Positions 43,492 through 51,677 of a DNA stretch of 64,000 bases are shown piece by piece (position 1 is the stretch's first letter; every line of letters begins with the position of its first letter). A program made the position numbers and the translations under genes. Location of the stretch: the NCBI RefSeq assembly GCF_016907695.1, contig NZ_JAFBCK010000001.1, positions 2,845,001 through 2,909,000 of the forward strand, in the 5' to 3' direction. The stretch comes from Actinokineospora baliensis (GTDB lineage: Bacteria > Actinomycetota > Actinomycetes > Mycobacteriales > Pseudonocardiaceae). Under the pieces are notes generated by a model that was not told the origin of the DNA, ran no database searches, and saw nothing but the letters and a program-made list of their open reading frames with translations.

Positions 43492-43634
43492 CCCCCGACC
43501 TACCCGCGACCACAGCGGTTCTCGTAACCCTGGTCGCCCTTGGCCTGATCACCCACTGGTCCCTGGCCACCGGCCTCGGCGTAGCGATCTGTGTAGTCGG
43601 CGCCGTCCTAGGCGCTGGCAGAACACCCCTGTGA
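43488..43634 (+). CDS. Tiny 48-aa membrane protein between comEA and comEC
   Basis: ATG 43488 overlaps the comEA stop (ATGA). The product is almost entirely hydrophobic, two short helices (TTAVLVTLVALGLITHWS and TGLGVAICVVGAVLGAG). No family recognised. The start-stop overlap and codon pattern (GTA, CTA as in the comEA end) suggest it is real and cotranslated. Confidence 0.6.
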   Translation: MTPDLPATTAVLVTLVALGLITHWSLATGLGVAICVVGAVLGAGRTPL

Positions 43635-43835
43635 CGCGATCCCACGGCAACTGTCCGTGCAGCGGGGAAGGGGGCGACTAAGGTCCGGTGGACGCTGATC
43701 GGATTGTCCATTGTGGCCACTAGCTGTCGGTTGCCCGTGGTGAATGTTCGTCTTGCGCGCTGATGTTCTCGCTACTCCCGCGATGCCCGGGAATGGCCTG
43801 AAAGTTGGTCAAAGTTGCTGAAGGAGGTGGTGGGT

Positions 43836-46133
43836 GTGCGGTTGGACTGGCGGTTGGTGCCGGGGGCGCTGGCGGTCTGGCTGGCCGGGTTGGTCGGGTT
43901 GTTGGGGCACTGGGTCCTGGCGGTCGTTGTCGGGGGAGTGGGGGTGGTTGGTGGTGCCGTCTTTCTCCGGCGCGGGCTGCGGCCGAGCGGAGCTGGATGG
44001 CCGTTGGTGGTGTGCGGGGTGCTGGCGATCTGTCCGATCGCTTGGCGGGTTCGTGAGGCCGCGGTTGACCCGTTGCGGGCCGAGGCCGCGCGGGCCGCGG
44101 TGGTGGAGCTGCGAGTGGAGGTGGGAGAACGCCCGAGGAGGGTGAAGGCGAGTGGGTTCGGTGCGATGCCCTCCGGGGTGCGGTCGGTGGTCATCCCGGT
44201 GACCGCCGAGGGCAGCCGCCTGCTGGTGTTCGCGCCGGTGGAGCAGTGGGCAGACCTGTTGCCGGGGCAGCGGTTGGTGGCCCGGGGCACGCTCGGGGCC
44301 GCTGAACCGGGGAGCCTGACCGTCGCCGTGCTGCGGGTCCGCGGGCCGCCGTCGGAGGTGAGTGCCGCGCCGGGGTGGCAGGTGGCCGCCCAGTCGCTGC
44401 GGGACGGGCTGCGGGTGGCGGCCTCCGTGCTCGACGACGAGGCGGCGGGACTGCTCCCGGCCTTGGTGGTCGGCGACACCGACGGGATGGTCCAGTCGGT
44501 CGAGGACGACTTCCGGGCCGCGGGGATGGCCCACCTGCTGGCGGTCAGCGGGGCGAACCTGGCCATCGTCTGCGTCTGCGTGCTGTTCCTGGCGAGGTTG
44601 CTGCGGGCGGGACCGCGTGGCTCAGCGGTCGTGGCCTTGGCTGTGCTGGTCGGGTACGTCGTGCTCGTCGGGCCGGAGCCGAGTGTGCTGCGGGCCGGGG
44701 TCATGGGCGCGGTCGGCCTGCTGGCCTTGGCGCTCGGTCGGGAGCGGTCGGCGTTGCCCGCGCTCGCCGCCGCGGTGATCGCGCTGGTCGCGGTGGATCC
44801 GGCGATGGCGGTCAGTTTCGGGTTCGTGTTGTCCGTGCTCGCGACAGCCGCCCTGGTCCTGGTGGTGCCGGGGTGGGTGGACCGGCTCGCCCGACGGCGG
44901 GTGCCCAGGCTGGTCGCCGAGGCGGTCGCCGTGCCCGCGGCGGCGCACCTGGCCACGGCACCGGTGGTCGCCGGGATGAGTGGCCAGGTCAGCCTGGTCG
45001 CCGTGGTCGCGAACCTGGTGGCCGCCCCGGTCGTGGCGCCCGCGACCGTGCTCGGGCTCGCCGCCGCGCTCGTCATGCCCGTCCTGCCCTGGTTGGCGGA
45101 GTGGCTGGCGCGGTTCGCCGGGCCGCCGGTCGGTTGGCTGGTCCTGGTCGGCGGCTGGGCAGCGGACGTGCCGGGTGCGGTGCTCGACTGGCCGTCGGGC
45201 TGGTGGGGTGGCGTTGCCCTTGTGCTGCTGCTCGGGTGCTTGGCGGTCGGGTCGCGCTACCGGCGGGCCCGGGTCGCGATGGCGCTGGGCGTGATCGGGG
45301 TGGTGCTCGTCCTGCTCCCGATCCGCGTCCTCGCGCCTGGGTGGCCACCAGCCGGGTGGGCGGCCGTCGCGTGCGATGTCGGGCAGGGGGATGCCGTCGT
45401 TCTGTCCACTGCGGACAGTGGGCGGGCGGTGCTGGTCGACACCGGGCCGGATCCCGCGCCGGTGCGGGAATGCCTGGACCGGCTTGAGGTGCGGCAGCTG
45501 CCGCTGGTGATCCTCAGCCACCTGCACGCCGATCACGTCGGTGGGCTGGCTTCGGTGTTGGCGGACCGGTCGGTCGGCGCGGTCGCCGTCGGGCCGGGAC
45601 GGGCGCCGGAGTGGGCTTGGCGACAGGTGCGGCGGCAGACCGAGGCGGCCTCAGTGCCGTTGGTCAGCGTCGCAGAAGGGCAGCGGCTGGCTTGGCCAGG
45701 GCTGTCAGTGGAAGTACTGGCCCCACGGGGAAAGGAGGTACGCGCCGAGTCGGATGGCACGGCGATCAACAACCGTTCGGTGGTCCTGCGGGCGACCACG
45801 CGGACCGGTCGGGTGCTGCTCACCGGGGATGTCGAGTTGGCAGCCCAAGCCGACCTGCTGGCCGCCGGGGTCGACCTGACGGCTGAGGTCGTGAAGGTGC
45901 CGCACCACGGATCTCGTTACACCGCACCGGAGTTCATGGCGGCCGTCAGGGCGCGGGTGGCTCTGGTCAGCGTCGGAGCGGGCAACCGCTACGGGCACCC
46001 CAGTCCGCGCACGCTCGACGTCCTCACCTGGACGGGCGCGCGAGTGGTGCGCACCGACCTCCAGGGCGACAGCGCGGTCGTCGGCTCGGGCGTGGTCGTG
46101 CGGGGGCAGCCGAGGTCGCCGCCGGGGCGGTGA
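43836..46133 (+). CDS. comEC: ComEC/Rec2 DNA-uptake channel protein
   Basis: 765 residues: DUF4131-like N-terminus with two helices, a competence domain with about eight further helices (LLAVSGANLAIVCV, about 210-490), and a C-terminal metallo-beta-lactamase-like domain with SHLHADHVGG and VPHHGSRYT. It moves single-stranded DNA across the membrane in competent bacteria; whether this organism is transformable is unknown. GTG 43836 was chosen for the ideal AAGGAGG 8 nt upstream. A perfect hairpin follows the stop. Confidence 0.95.
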   Translation: MRLDWRLVPGALAVWLAGLVGLLGHWVLAVVVGGVGVVGGAVFLRRGLRPSGAGWPLVVCGVLAICPIAWRVREAAVDPLRAEAARAAVVELRVEVGERPRRVKASGFGAMPSGVRSVVIPVTAEGSRLLVFAPVEQWADLLPGQRLVARGTLGAAEPGSLTVAVLRVRGPPSEVSAAPGWQVAAQSLRDGLRVAASVLDDEAAGLLPALVVGDTDGMVQSVEDDFRAAGMAHLLAVSGANLAIVCVCVLFLARLLRAGPRGSAVVALAVLVGYVVLVGPEPSVLRAGVMGAVGLLALALGRERSALPALAAAVIALVAVDPAMAVSFGFVLSVLATAALVLVVPGWVDRLARRRVPRLVAEAVAVPAAAHLATAPVVAGMSGQVSLVAVVANLVAAPVVAPATVLGLAAALVMPVLPWLAEWLARFAGPPVGWLVLVGGWAADVPGAVLDWPSGWWGGVALVLLLGCLAVGSRYRRARVAMALGVIGVVLVLLPIRVLAPGWPPAGWAAVACDVGQGDAVVLSTADSGRAVLVDTGPDPAPVRECLDRLEVRQLPLVILSHLHADHVGGLASVLADRSVGAVAVGPGRAPEWAWRQVRRQTEAASVPLVSVAEGQRLAWPGLSVEVLAPRGKEVRAESDGTAINNRSVVLRATTRTGRVLLTGDVELAAQADLLAAGVDLTAEVVKVPHHGSRYTAPEFMAAVRARVALVSVGAGNRYGHPSPRTLDVLTWTGARVVRTDLQGDSAVVGSGVVVRGQPRSPPGR

Positions 46134-46166
46134 TCTGTGGGGTGGGTGGCCCCCACCCCACAGATC
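46132..46166. terminator. Bidirectional hairpin between comEC and thrC
   Basis: Perfect 15-bp stem GATCTGTGGGGTGGG / CCCACCCCACAGATC with a 5-nt loop, overlapping the comEC stop and just past the thrC stop. Confidence 0.88.
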
Positions 46167-46170
46167 TCGG

Positions 46171-47430
46171 TCAGCCCCGGTTGAGGACCTCGTGGACGGC
46201 GGCGGCCGTCGGCGGGACGGTGGCGCGCGGGCCGATGTGGTCCTGGACGGCGTCGAGGGTCTTGAGGCCGTCGCCGGTGATCAGCAGGACGGTGTCGGCT
46301 TCGGGGTCGAGCTGGCCGGTCTCGATGAGCTTCTTCGCGGTCGCCACGGTGACGCCACCGGCGGTCTCGGCGAAGATGCCCTCGGTGCGGGCCAGCAGGC
46401 GGATGCCCTCGACGACCTCGGCGTCGGTGACGTCCTCGACCGCGCCGCCGGTGCGGCGGACCGAGTCGAGCACGTACGGGCCGTCGGCGGGGGCGCCGAT
46501 GGCCAGCGAGCGCGCGATCGTGTCCGGCTTGACCGGGCGGATCACGTCCTGGCCCGCCTTGAACGCCGCCGACACCGGGGAGCAGCCGGTGGCCTGCGCG
46601 CCGAAGATCCGGTACGGGGTCGCCTCGACCAGGCCGAGCTCGCCGAGCTCGCGGAACGCCTTGTCCACCTTGGTCAACTGCGAGCCGGAGGCCACCGGCA
46701 CCACGACCTGGCCGGGCAGGCGCCAGCCGAGCTGCTCGGCGACCTCGTAGCCCAGCGTCTTGGAGCCCTCGGCGTAGTACGGGCGGACGTTGACGTTGAC
46801 GAACGCCCAGTCCTCGTGCTCGGCGGCGAGCTCGGTGGCCAGCCGGTTGACGTCGTCGTAGTTGCCGTCGACGGCGATCAGGGCGCCGTCGTAGACCGCG
46901 GTGGTGAGGATCTTGGCGCGCTCGAGCGAGGACGGGATCAGCACGACCGAGTCCCAGCCCGCGCGGGCGGCGGCCGCGGCGACGGCGTTGGCGAGGTTGC
47001 CGGTCGACGGGCAGGCCAGGACGCTGAAGCCGAGGGTGCGGGCGGCGGCGAGGGCGACGGCGACCACGCGGTCCTTGAACGAGTGCGTGGGGTTGCCGGT
47101 GTCGTCCTTGACCCACAACGACTTCACGCCCAGGGCCGCGGCCAGCCGGTCGGCCTTGACCAGGCGGGTCAGGCCGGGGTCGGTGTTCGGGAACCGCTCG
47201 ACGTCGGCGGGGACGGGCAGCAGGTTCTTGTAGCGCCAGATCGAGCGGGGGCCCGCCTCGATGTCGGCCCTGGTCACCGTGCCGAAGTCGTAGGCGACCT
47301 CGAGCGGGCCGAAGCACTCGGCACAGGCGAACTCGGCGGCGAGGGGGATCCGGTGGCCGCACTCACGACAGGACAGCGCCCGAGCGGGGCCGAGGTCGAG
47401 TGTGCTGGTCTGGACGTCGACAGAGGTCAT
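46171..47430 (-). CDS. thrC: Threonine synthase
   Basis: PLP enzyme converting O-phosphohomoserine to threonine. 419 residues. An N-terminal zinc-ribbon-like segment (CRECGHRIP ... CAECFGPLEV), Lys in NPTHSFKDRV, and the PLP-phosphate loop CPSTGNLANAV. GTG/ATG choice: ATG 47430 is 10 nt after GAGGAG; ATG 47448 lies inside the riboswitch P1 helix and is unlikely. Not beside hom or thrB; instead it sits alone between comEC and holA under a SAM-I riboswitch, which ties threonine synthesis to the methionine/SAM branch. Confidence 0.95.
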   Translation of the reverse strand: MTSVDVQTSTLDLGPARALSCRECGHRIPLAAEFACAECFGPLEVAYDFGTVTRADIEAGPRSIWRYKNLLPVPADVERFPNTDPGLTRLVKADRLAAALGVKSLWVKDDTGNPTHSFKDRVVAVALAAARTLGFSVLACPSTGNLANAVAAAAARAGWDSVVLIPSSLERAKILTTAVYDGALIAVDGNYDDVNRLATELAAEHEDWAFVNVNVRPYYAEGSKTLGYEVAEQLGWRLPGQVVVPVASGSQLTKVDKAFRELGELGLVEATPYRIFGAQATGCSPVSAAFKAGQDVIRPVKPDTIARSLAIGAPADGPYVLDSVRRTGGAVEDVTDAEVVEGIRLLARTEGIFAETAGGVTVATAKKLIETGQLDPEADTVLLITGDGLKTLDAVQDHIGPRATVPPTAAAVHEVLNRG

Positions 47431-47443
47431 CGCGAGGTGTCTC

Positions 47444-47570
47444 CTCATCTATCCCGCGTGGCGGGTCGGAATTGGCACCGTGGTCGTCCGCCTCCTCGCG
47501 ATGAGGAAGTGACGCGTACGCCGGTTGCCGGGGCTTCATCGGGCCGTTTCCCTCTGCCCCTCTGGATGAG
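47444..47570 (-). promoter_or_regulatory. SAM-I (S-box) riboswitch upstream of thrC
   Basis: On the minus strand the sequence runs CTCATC, CAGAGGGGCAGAGGGA, GGCCCGATGAAGCC, CGGCAACC, then CGGTGCCAATTCCG and GATAGATGAG, all conserved S-box positions in order. P1 is CTCATC (47570-47565) with GATGAG (47449-47444). The last three bases of P1 are also the first three of the thrC Shine-Dalgarno GAGGAG (47446-47441), so SAM binding should hide the ribosome site directly, a translational off switch. No separate terminator is visible. Confidence 0.92.
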
Positions 47571-47705
47571 CGGTATTCAGTTGTCGCCCGGGGTCGACCC
47601 GGTGCGTGCTGGCCACGGTACGGCACGCCGGGCCCCGGTTGCCAGCCCGATCCCCGGCCCGCACCCACCCCGCCGGCGTCGTGGCGCCGTGGCAGGATCG
47701 CGGGC

Positions 47706-48683
47706 GTGAACTCGCCCTCGGTCGTCCCGCCGCCGCTGCAACTGGTGCTGGGAGAAGAGGAATTGCTCATCGAGCGCGCCATCCGCGGCGTGCTCGACAC
47801 CGCCAGGCTCGCCGACCCGGCCGCCGACCTGACCAGGACCCGGGTGGCTGAACTCACAGCCCCCGAGCTGGCCGAGATGGTCAGCCCGTCGCTGTTCGCC
47901 GAGGGCAGGGTGATCGTGCTCGACGCCGCGCACGAGGCGACCCAGGACATCGCCGCGCTGGTGATCAACTACGCCAAGGCGCCCGCCGACGGGATCGTGC
48001 TCGTGGTGGTGCACAACGGTGCGGGACGCAAGGCGGGCAAGGACGTCGTGGCCGCCATGAAGAAGGCGGGCGCGGTGGTCACCGAGTGCCCGAAGATCAC
48101 CAAGGCCGCCGAGCGCGAGGCCTTCGTGCGCAACGAGATCCGCCGCGCGGGGGGCAAGACCGACCCGAGGGCGGTCGCCGCGCTGGTCGACTCCGTCGGG
48201 TCCGACCTGCGGGAGCTCGCCGCCGCGGCGGCGCAACTGGTGGCCGACGCGGCTGGCGACGTCAGCGAGGAGGCGGTGCGCCGCTACCACCGCGGGCGGG
48301 CCGACGTGACCGGGTTCGCGGTCGCCGAGAAGGCGGTCACCGGGGACGTCGCCGGTGCGATGGAAGCCCTGCGCTGGGCGATGCAGTTGGGCGTCCCGCA
48401 CGTGCTGGTCGCCGACGCGCTCGCCGACGCCGTGCGCACCGTGGCCAGGGTGGCCGGGGCGGGGCGCGCGGACCCGTTCAAGCTCGCGGGCGAGCTGGGC
48501 ATGCCCGCCTGGAAGGTCAAGAAGGCCCTCGCCCAGTCCCGCGGCTGGAAGCCGGCGGGCCTCGCCGACGCCATGCGCGCGGTCGCCGAGGTCAACGCCG
48601 ACGTCAAGGGCGTCGCCGCAGACGCCGACTACGCCCTGGAACGCGCCGTCCTGCGCCTGGCCGAGGCCCAGCGCCGCGACTGA
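47706..48683 (+). CDS. holA: DNA polymerase III subunit delta
   Basis: Clamp-loader subunit that opens the beta clamp. 325 residues; LVLGEEELLIERAIRGV at the N-terminus, SLFAEGRVIVLDAAHEA, and the C-terminal helical collar (FKLAGELGMPAWKVKKALAQ). GTG 47706 follows CAGGAT (47693-47698) by 7 nt. Divergent from the riboswitch-controlled thrC. Confidence 0.95.
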   Translation: MNSPSVVPPPLQLVLGEEELLIERAIRGVLDTARLADPAADLTRTRVAELTAPELAEMVSPSLFAEGRVIVLDAAHEATQDIAALVINYAKAPADGIVLVVVHNGAGRKAGKDVVAAMKKAGAVVTECPKITKAAEREAFVRNEIRRAGGKTDPRAVAALVDSVGSDLRELAAAAAQLVADAAGDVSEEAVRRYHRGRADVTGFAVAEKAVTGDVAGAMEALRWAMQLGVPHVLVADALADAVRTVARVAGAGRADPFKLAGELGMPAWKVKKALAQSRGWKPAGLADAMRAVAEVNADVKGVAADADYALERAVLRLAEAQRRD

Positions 48684-48699
48684 TCCCGCGGCGGGTGGG

Positions 48700-49200
48700 T
48701 CAGGGCTTGGGGGTGCGGCTGGCGAGGATCTCGTCGCGGCGGGCCAGGCGGTGTTGGCGGCGGATCTCGGCTTCGCGCAGTCGCCGTTCGTCCTCTTCGG
48801 TCTCGGGGGCGACCGGGGGAACGGGGCGGGGGTGGCCGTCTTCGTTGACGGCGACGAAGACCAGGTATGCGGTGGCCACCTTGGTCGGGGGGACACCGGC
48901 GCGGTCCCAGGGTTCGGCCAGGACGCGGACGCCGACCTCCATCGAGGACTTGCCCGCCCAGTTGACCTGGGCGTGCGCGTGGACCAGGTCACCGACGCGG
49001 ACCGGGTGCAGGAAGGTCATGCCGTCCATGGCGGCGGTGACGGCGGGGCCGCCGGAGTGGCGCTGGGCCACCGCCCCGGCCACGTCGTCGACCAGCTTCA
49101 TGATGACTCCACCGTGGACGGTGCCGAGGAGGTTGGTGTCCACCACGGTCATGATGTGCGACAGCGAGGTCCTCGCGGCCGAACTGGGCTTGGGATCCAT
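48700..49200 (-). CDS. Acyl-CoA thioesterase, hotdog fold
   Basis: 166 residues of the YciA/BACH-like acyl-CoA hydrolase family. NLLGTVHGGVIMKLVDDVAG contains the catalytic-loop His-Gly-Gly, and DGMTFLHPVRVGDLVH the second conserved region. It likely hydrolyses acyl-CoAs in the cytoplasm; chain length is not predictable. ATG 49200 begins MDPKPSSAARTSLSHIM. An Arg/Glu-rich C-terminal helix extends beyond the fold. Confidence 0.9.
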   Translation of the reverse strand: MDPKPSSAARTSLSHIMTVVDTNLLGTVHGGVIMKLVDDVAGAVAQRHSGGPAVTAAMDGMTFLHPVRVGDLVHAHAQVNWAGKSSMEVGVRVLAEPWDRAGVPPTKVATAYLVFVAVNEDGHPRPVPPVAPETEEDERRLREAEIRRQHRLARRDEILASRTPKP

Positions 49201-49221
49201 GCCCGCAGTCTCGCGCACATG

Positions 49222-49258
49222 ACAGCGGCGCCGCCCCCGGAGGGAGCGGCGCCGCTGT
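49222..49258 (-). terminator. Hairpin terminator after rpsT
   Basis: Perfect 13-bp stem ACAGCGGCGCCGC / GCGGCGCCGCTGT with an 11-nt loop, 13 nt past the rpsT stop. Confidence 0.75.
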
Positions 49259-49270
49259 GTGAGTCTGAGC

Positions 49271-49534
49271 TCAGCCGAGCTTGTTGACCCGCTGCGCCAT
49301 CGCCGACTTCTTGTTGGCGGCCTGGTTGGGGTGGATGACACCCTTGCCAGCGGCCTTGTCCAGCTTGCGGCTGGCCTCGGCGAGCAGCTGCTGGGCCTTG
49401 GCCTGGTCACCGGCCTCGGCGGCCTCGCGGAACTTGCGGATCGCGGTCTTGACCGAGGACTTGACGGACTTGTTGCGCAGGCGCGCCTTCTCGTTCGTCT
49501 TGATCCGCTTGAGCTGGGACTTGATGTTCGCCAT
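49271..49534 (-). CDS. rpsT: 30S ribosomal protein S20
   Basis: 87 residues, all-helical, Lys/Arg-rich. [22 protein letters not shown] and [22 protein letters not shown] are diagnostic. Binds 16S rRNA during assembly. GGAG precedes the ATG. Confidence 0.98.
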   Translation of the reverse strand: MANIKSQLKRIKTNEKARLRNKSVKSSVKTAIRKFREAAEAGDQAKAQQLLAEASRKLDKAAGKGVIHPNQAANKKSAMAQRVNKLG

Positions 49535-49654
49535 GGGGGTGCTCCTCGAGGTCTAGTCCGGATCGCGCGCCGCCAGAAGATCAACCAGTGGCCCTGCCTG
49601 AGCAGGTCTCCTCCAGGGCGGAGTGCCGGGCGGCGCGACGATCCAGGCTAGCAG

Positions 49655-49861
49655 TCACTCGGGCGGCTCCTCCTTGCGGGGCCTGCCCCGCTTGGGCGGC
49701 CCGCCCGCGCCGTCGGGCAGCCTGCCTGCGTCGGCGAGGGCGCGGCGGAGCATGAACTCGATCTGCGCGTTGGTGCTGCGCAGCTCGTCGTTGGCCCACC
49801 TGGCCACCGCGTCGTGCACGGCGGGGTCCAGCCGCAGCAGGACCTTCTTGCGTTCGGACAT
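49655..49861 (-). CDS. Ribbon-helix-helix DNA-binding protein
   Basis: 68 residues. An N-terminal beta strand KKVLLRLDPAVHDAVARWAND and the helix STNAQIEFMLRRAL give an Arc/MetJ-type RHH fold. A Pro/Lys-rich tail contains RGRPRK, an AT-hook-like sequence. The ATG overlaps the SPFH stop (TGATG), so it is the second gene of that operon. The perfect palindrome upstream of the operon is its best candidate site. Confidence 0.88.
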   Translation of the reverse strand: MSERKKVLLRLDPAVHDAVARWANDELRSTNAQIEFMLRRALADAGRLPDGAGGPPKRGRPRKEEPPE

Positions 49862-50811
49862 CAGTGGTAGAGGGACCCGGCGTTGACGACCGGGTGCGCC
49901 TCGTGGTCACTGCACAGCACCACCAGCAGGTTGCTCACCATCGCCGCCTTGCGCTCCTCGTCCAGGTCGACCACCTCGCGCGCGGCGAGCCGGTCGAGCG
50001 CCAACTCCACCATGCCCACCGCCCCCTCCACGATCCGCTGCCGCGCGGCCACCACGGCGCCCGCCTGCTGCCTGCGCAGCATGGCGCCCGCGATCTCCGG
50101 CGCGTAAGCCAGGTGGGTGATCCGCGATTCGATCACCCCGACGCCCGCCGCCTCGACCCGGGCGGCGATCTCGGCGGACAGCTGCTGGGTGATCTGCTCG
50201 GCGTTGTCGCGCAGCGACAGCTCGCCGTCGGTGCCGTGCGCGTCGTAGGGGTAGGTGGTGGCGATGTGGCGCACCGCGGTCTCGGTCTGGATGGCGACGA
50301 ACGCGATGAAGTCGTCCACCTCGAACACCGCCCGCGCGGTGTCGCGCACCTGCCACACCACCACCGCCGCGATCTCGATCGGGCTGCCGTCGGCGTCGTT
50401 GACCTTCATCACGGCGGTCTCGTGGTTGCGGATCCGGGTGGAGACCTTGCGCCGCGTGGTGAACGGGTTCACCCAGCGCAGCCCGTCCAGCCGCACGGTC
50501 CCGGTGTAGCGGCCCAGGAACTGCACCACCCGGGCCTCACCCGGCGCCACCATGGTCAGCCCACCCGTGGTGATCGCCGCCGCGATGGCGATCAGCACCC
50601 CGAACACCAGCGCCGACACCGAAGCCCCCTCGCTGAGCCCGAGCTCGTCGGCCAGCCCGGCGATCCCCACTCCCACCAGGGCGAGCCCGCCGAGCGCGAT
50701 CACCACCGACCCCGCCGCGATCGGGATCCCCGCCGCCCCGAAGGCGGGCTTCTCCCGCACCTGCGGGACGGGCAACAACGGTCGGTCGAATTCTTCGGGC
50801 GTGGTGTTCAT
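49861..50811 (-). CDS. SPFH/band-7 domain membrane protein
   Basis: 316 residues. Two N-terminal hydrophobic helices (about 25-50 and 65-88), then the SPFH domain ([51 protein letters not shown]) and a helical Ala/Glu-rich region expected to oligomerise. SPFH proteins form large rings in functional membrane microdomains. Coupled by overlap to an RHH regulator, so the operon probably feeds back on itself. Confidence 0.93.
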   Translation of the reverse strand: MNTTPEEFDRPLLPVPQVREKPAFGAAGIPIAAGSVVIALGGLALVGVGIAGLADELGLSEGASVSALVFGVLIAIAAAITTGGLTMVAPGEARVVQFLGRYTGTVRLDGLRWVNPFTTRRKVSTRIRNHETAVMKVNDADGSPIEIAAVVVWQVRDTARAVFEVDDFIAFVAIQTETAVRHIATTYPYDAHGTDGELSLRDNAEQITQQLSAEIAARVEAAGVGVIESRITHLAYAPEIAGAMLRRQQAGAVVAARQRIVEGAVGMVELALDRLAAREVVDLDEERKAAMVSNLLVVLCSDHEAHPVVNAGSLYH

Positions 50812-50840
50812 GACCCCTCCAGGGCTAGCGCTTACCTAGC

Positions 50841-50856
50841 AAAGTGATATCACTTT
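50841..50856. promoter_or_regulatory. Perfect 16-bp palindrome, probable operator of SPFH-RHH operon
   Basis: AAAGTGATATCACTTT, fully symmetric, 30 nt upstream of the SPFH start and in one of the most AT-rich spots of this part of the window. Position and RHH-like half-site spacing fit autoregulation by the operon's RHH protein. Confidence 0.6.
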
Positions 50857-50969
50857 TTCGGCGGGTGGCGCCACTGCCCGCGCGGCCTGTGGGTGAAGTT
50901 GGTCGATAAGTTAAGCGTGAGTGCTACGATCGATCTGGCGGCGTAAGTCCGAGTGCCCGGGAGGGTGTC

Positions 50970-51677
50970 GTGGCTGGTCTGGTCGAGCAGTTCGGGGAGC
51001 ACACCGACGAGGTCGCCGGGCTGGTGGCCACCGCACTCGCGCGCGGCCAGCGAGCCGCCCGGATGGTGCAGGCCAGCGCCAAGGCCGAAGGCGCGAGCGA
51101 CAACCACGCCTTCGGCAGCATGTGGGTCAACCGCTACCGCGAGCTCAACAAGCAGATCGAGGCGGCGGGACTGCCCGGCTACCGGCCGCACACCCCCAAG
51201 GGGGCGCCCTACAGCCTCGCCGTGGTGGACGGGTGCGTGCTGATCCCCTTCCGGCACGCGACCCACCTCGGGAAGCCGATCTCCCAGGCGAAGGTCCCGA
51301 CCAAGATCCCCCAACACGTCACCCGCGAACAGGGCGTCCCCTCCGACCTGACCCTGTTCGACATCCCCCAGGAGTTGGCGCAACCCACCCTCGCCGACGT
51401 GGTCTCCGCCGCGCAGCGGGAGAAGCTCACCGTCGTCTACATCGCCTACGTGGCCAACGCCGACAGCGACGACATCCTCGCCGCCTGGTGGGGCATCCCC
51501 ACGGCGATGGACGACGAAGGCAAGCTCACGTGGTCGCCCGAGTCGCTGGATCTCACCACCGCCGCGGGGGTCGACACGTCCATCACCGATGCGCCTGGGT
51601 TCGCCTTTGGTGAGGTGCCTACGCTTCCCTTCGGCTCACCCCCCTCTTCCAGCAACGCAGCGGACGGCAATGAGTGA
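50970..51677 (+). CDS. Hypothetical 235-aa protein paired with XRE-ImmA/IrrE regulator
   Basis: No family recognised. Features: FGSMWVNRYRELNKQIEAAGLPGYRPHTPKGAPYSLAVVDGCVLIPFRH (regions at 48-95, quoted parts: FGSMWVNRYRELNKQ and VVDGCVLIPFRHATH), then LTLFDIPQEL and VVYIAYVANADSDDILAAWWG; a Ser/Ala-rich tail. The core looks like an alpha/beta enzyme or toxin-like domain. GTG 50970 is preceded by GGGAGGG. It overlaps the next gene by 8 nt, so the pair is coexpressed, an arrangement common for targets of ImmA/IrrE-type peptidases. Confidence 0.75.
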   Translation: MAGLVEQFGEHTDEVAGLVATALARGQRAARMVQASAKAEGASDNHAFGSMWVNRYRELNKQIEAAGLPGYRPHTPKGAPYSLAVVDGCVLIPFRHATHLGKPISQAKVPTKIPQHVTREQGVPSDLTLFDIPQELAQPTLADVVSAAQREKLTVVYIAYVANADSDDILAAWWGIPTAMDDEGKLTWSPESLDLTTAAGVDTSITDAPGFAFGEVPTLPFGSPPSSSNAADGNE

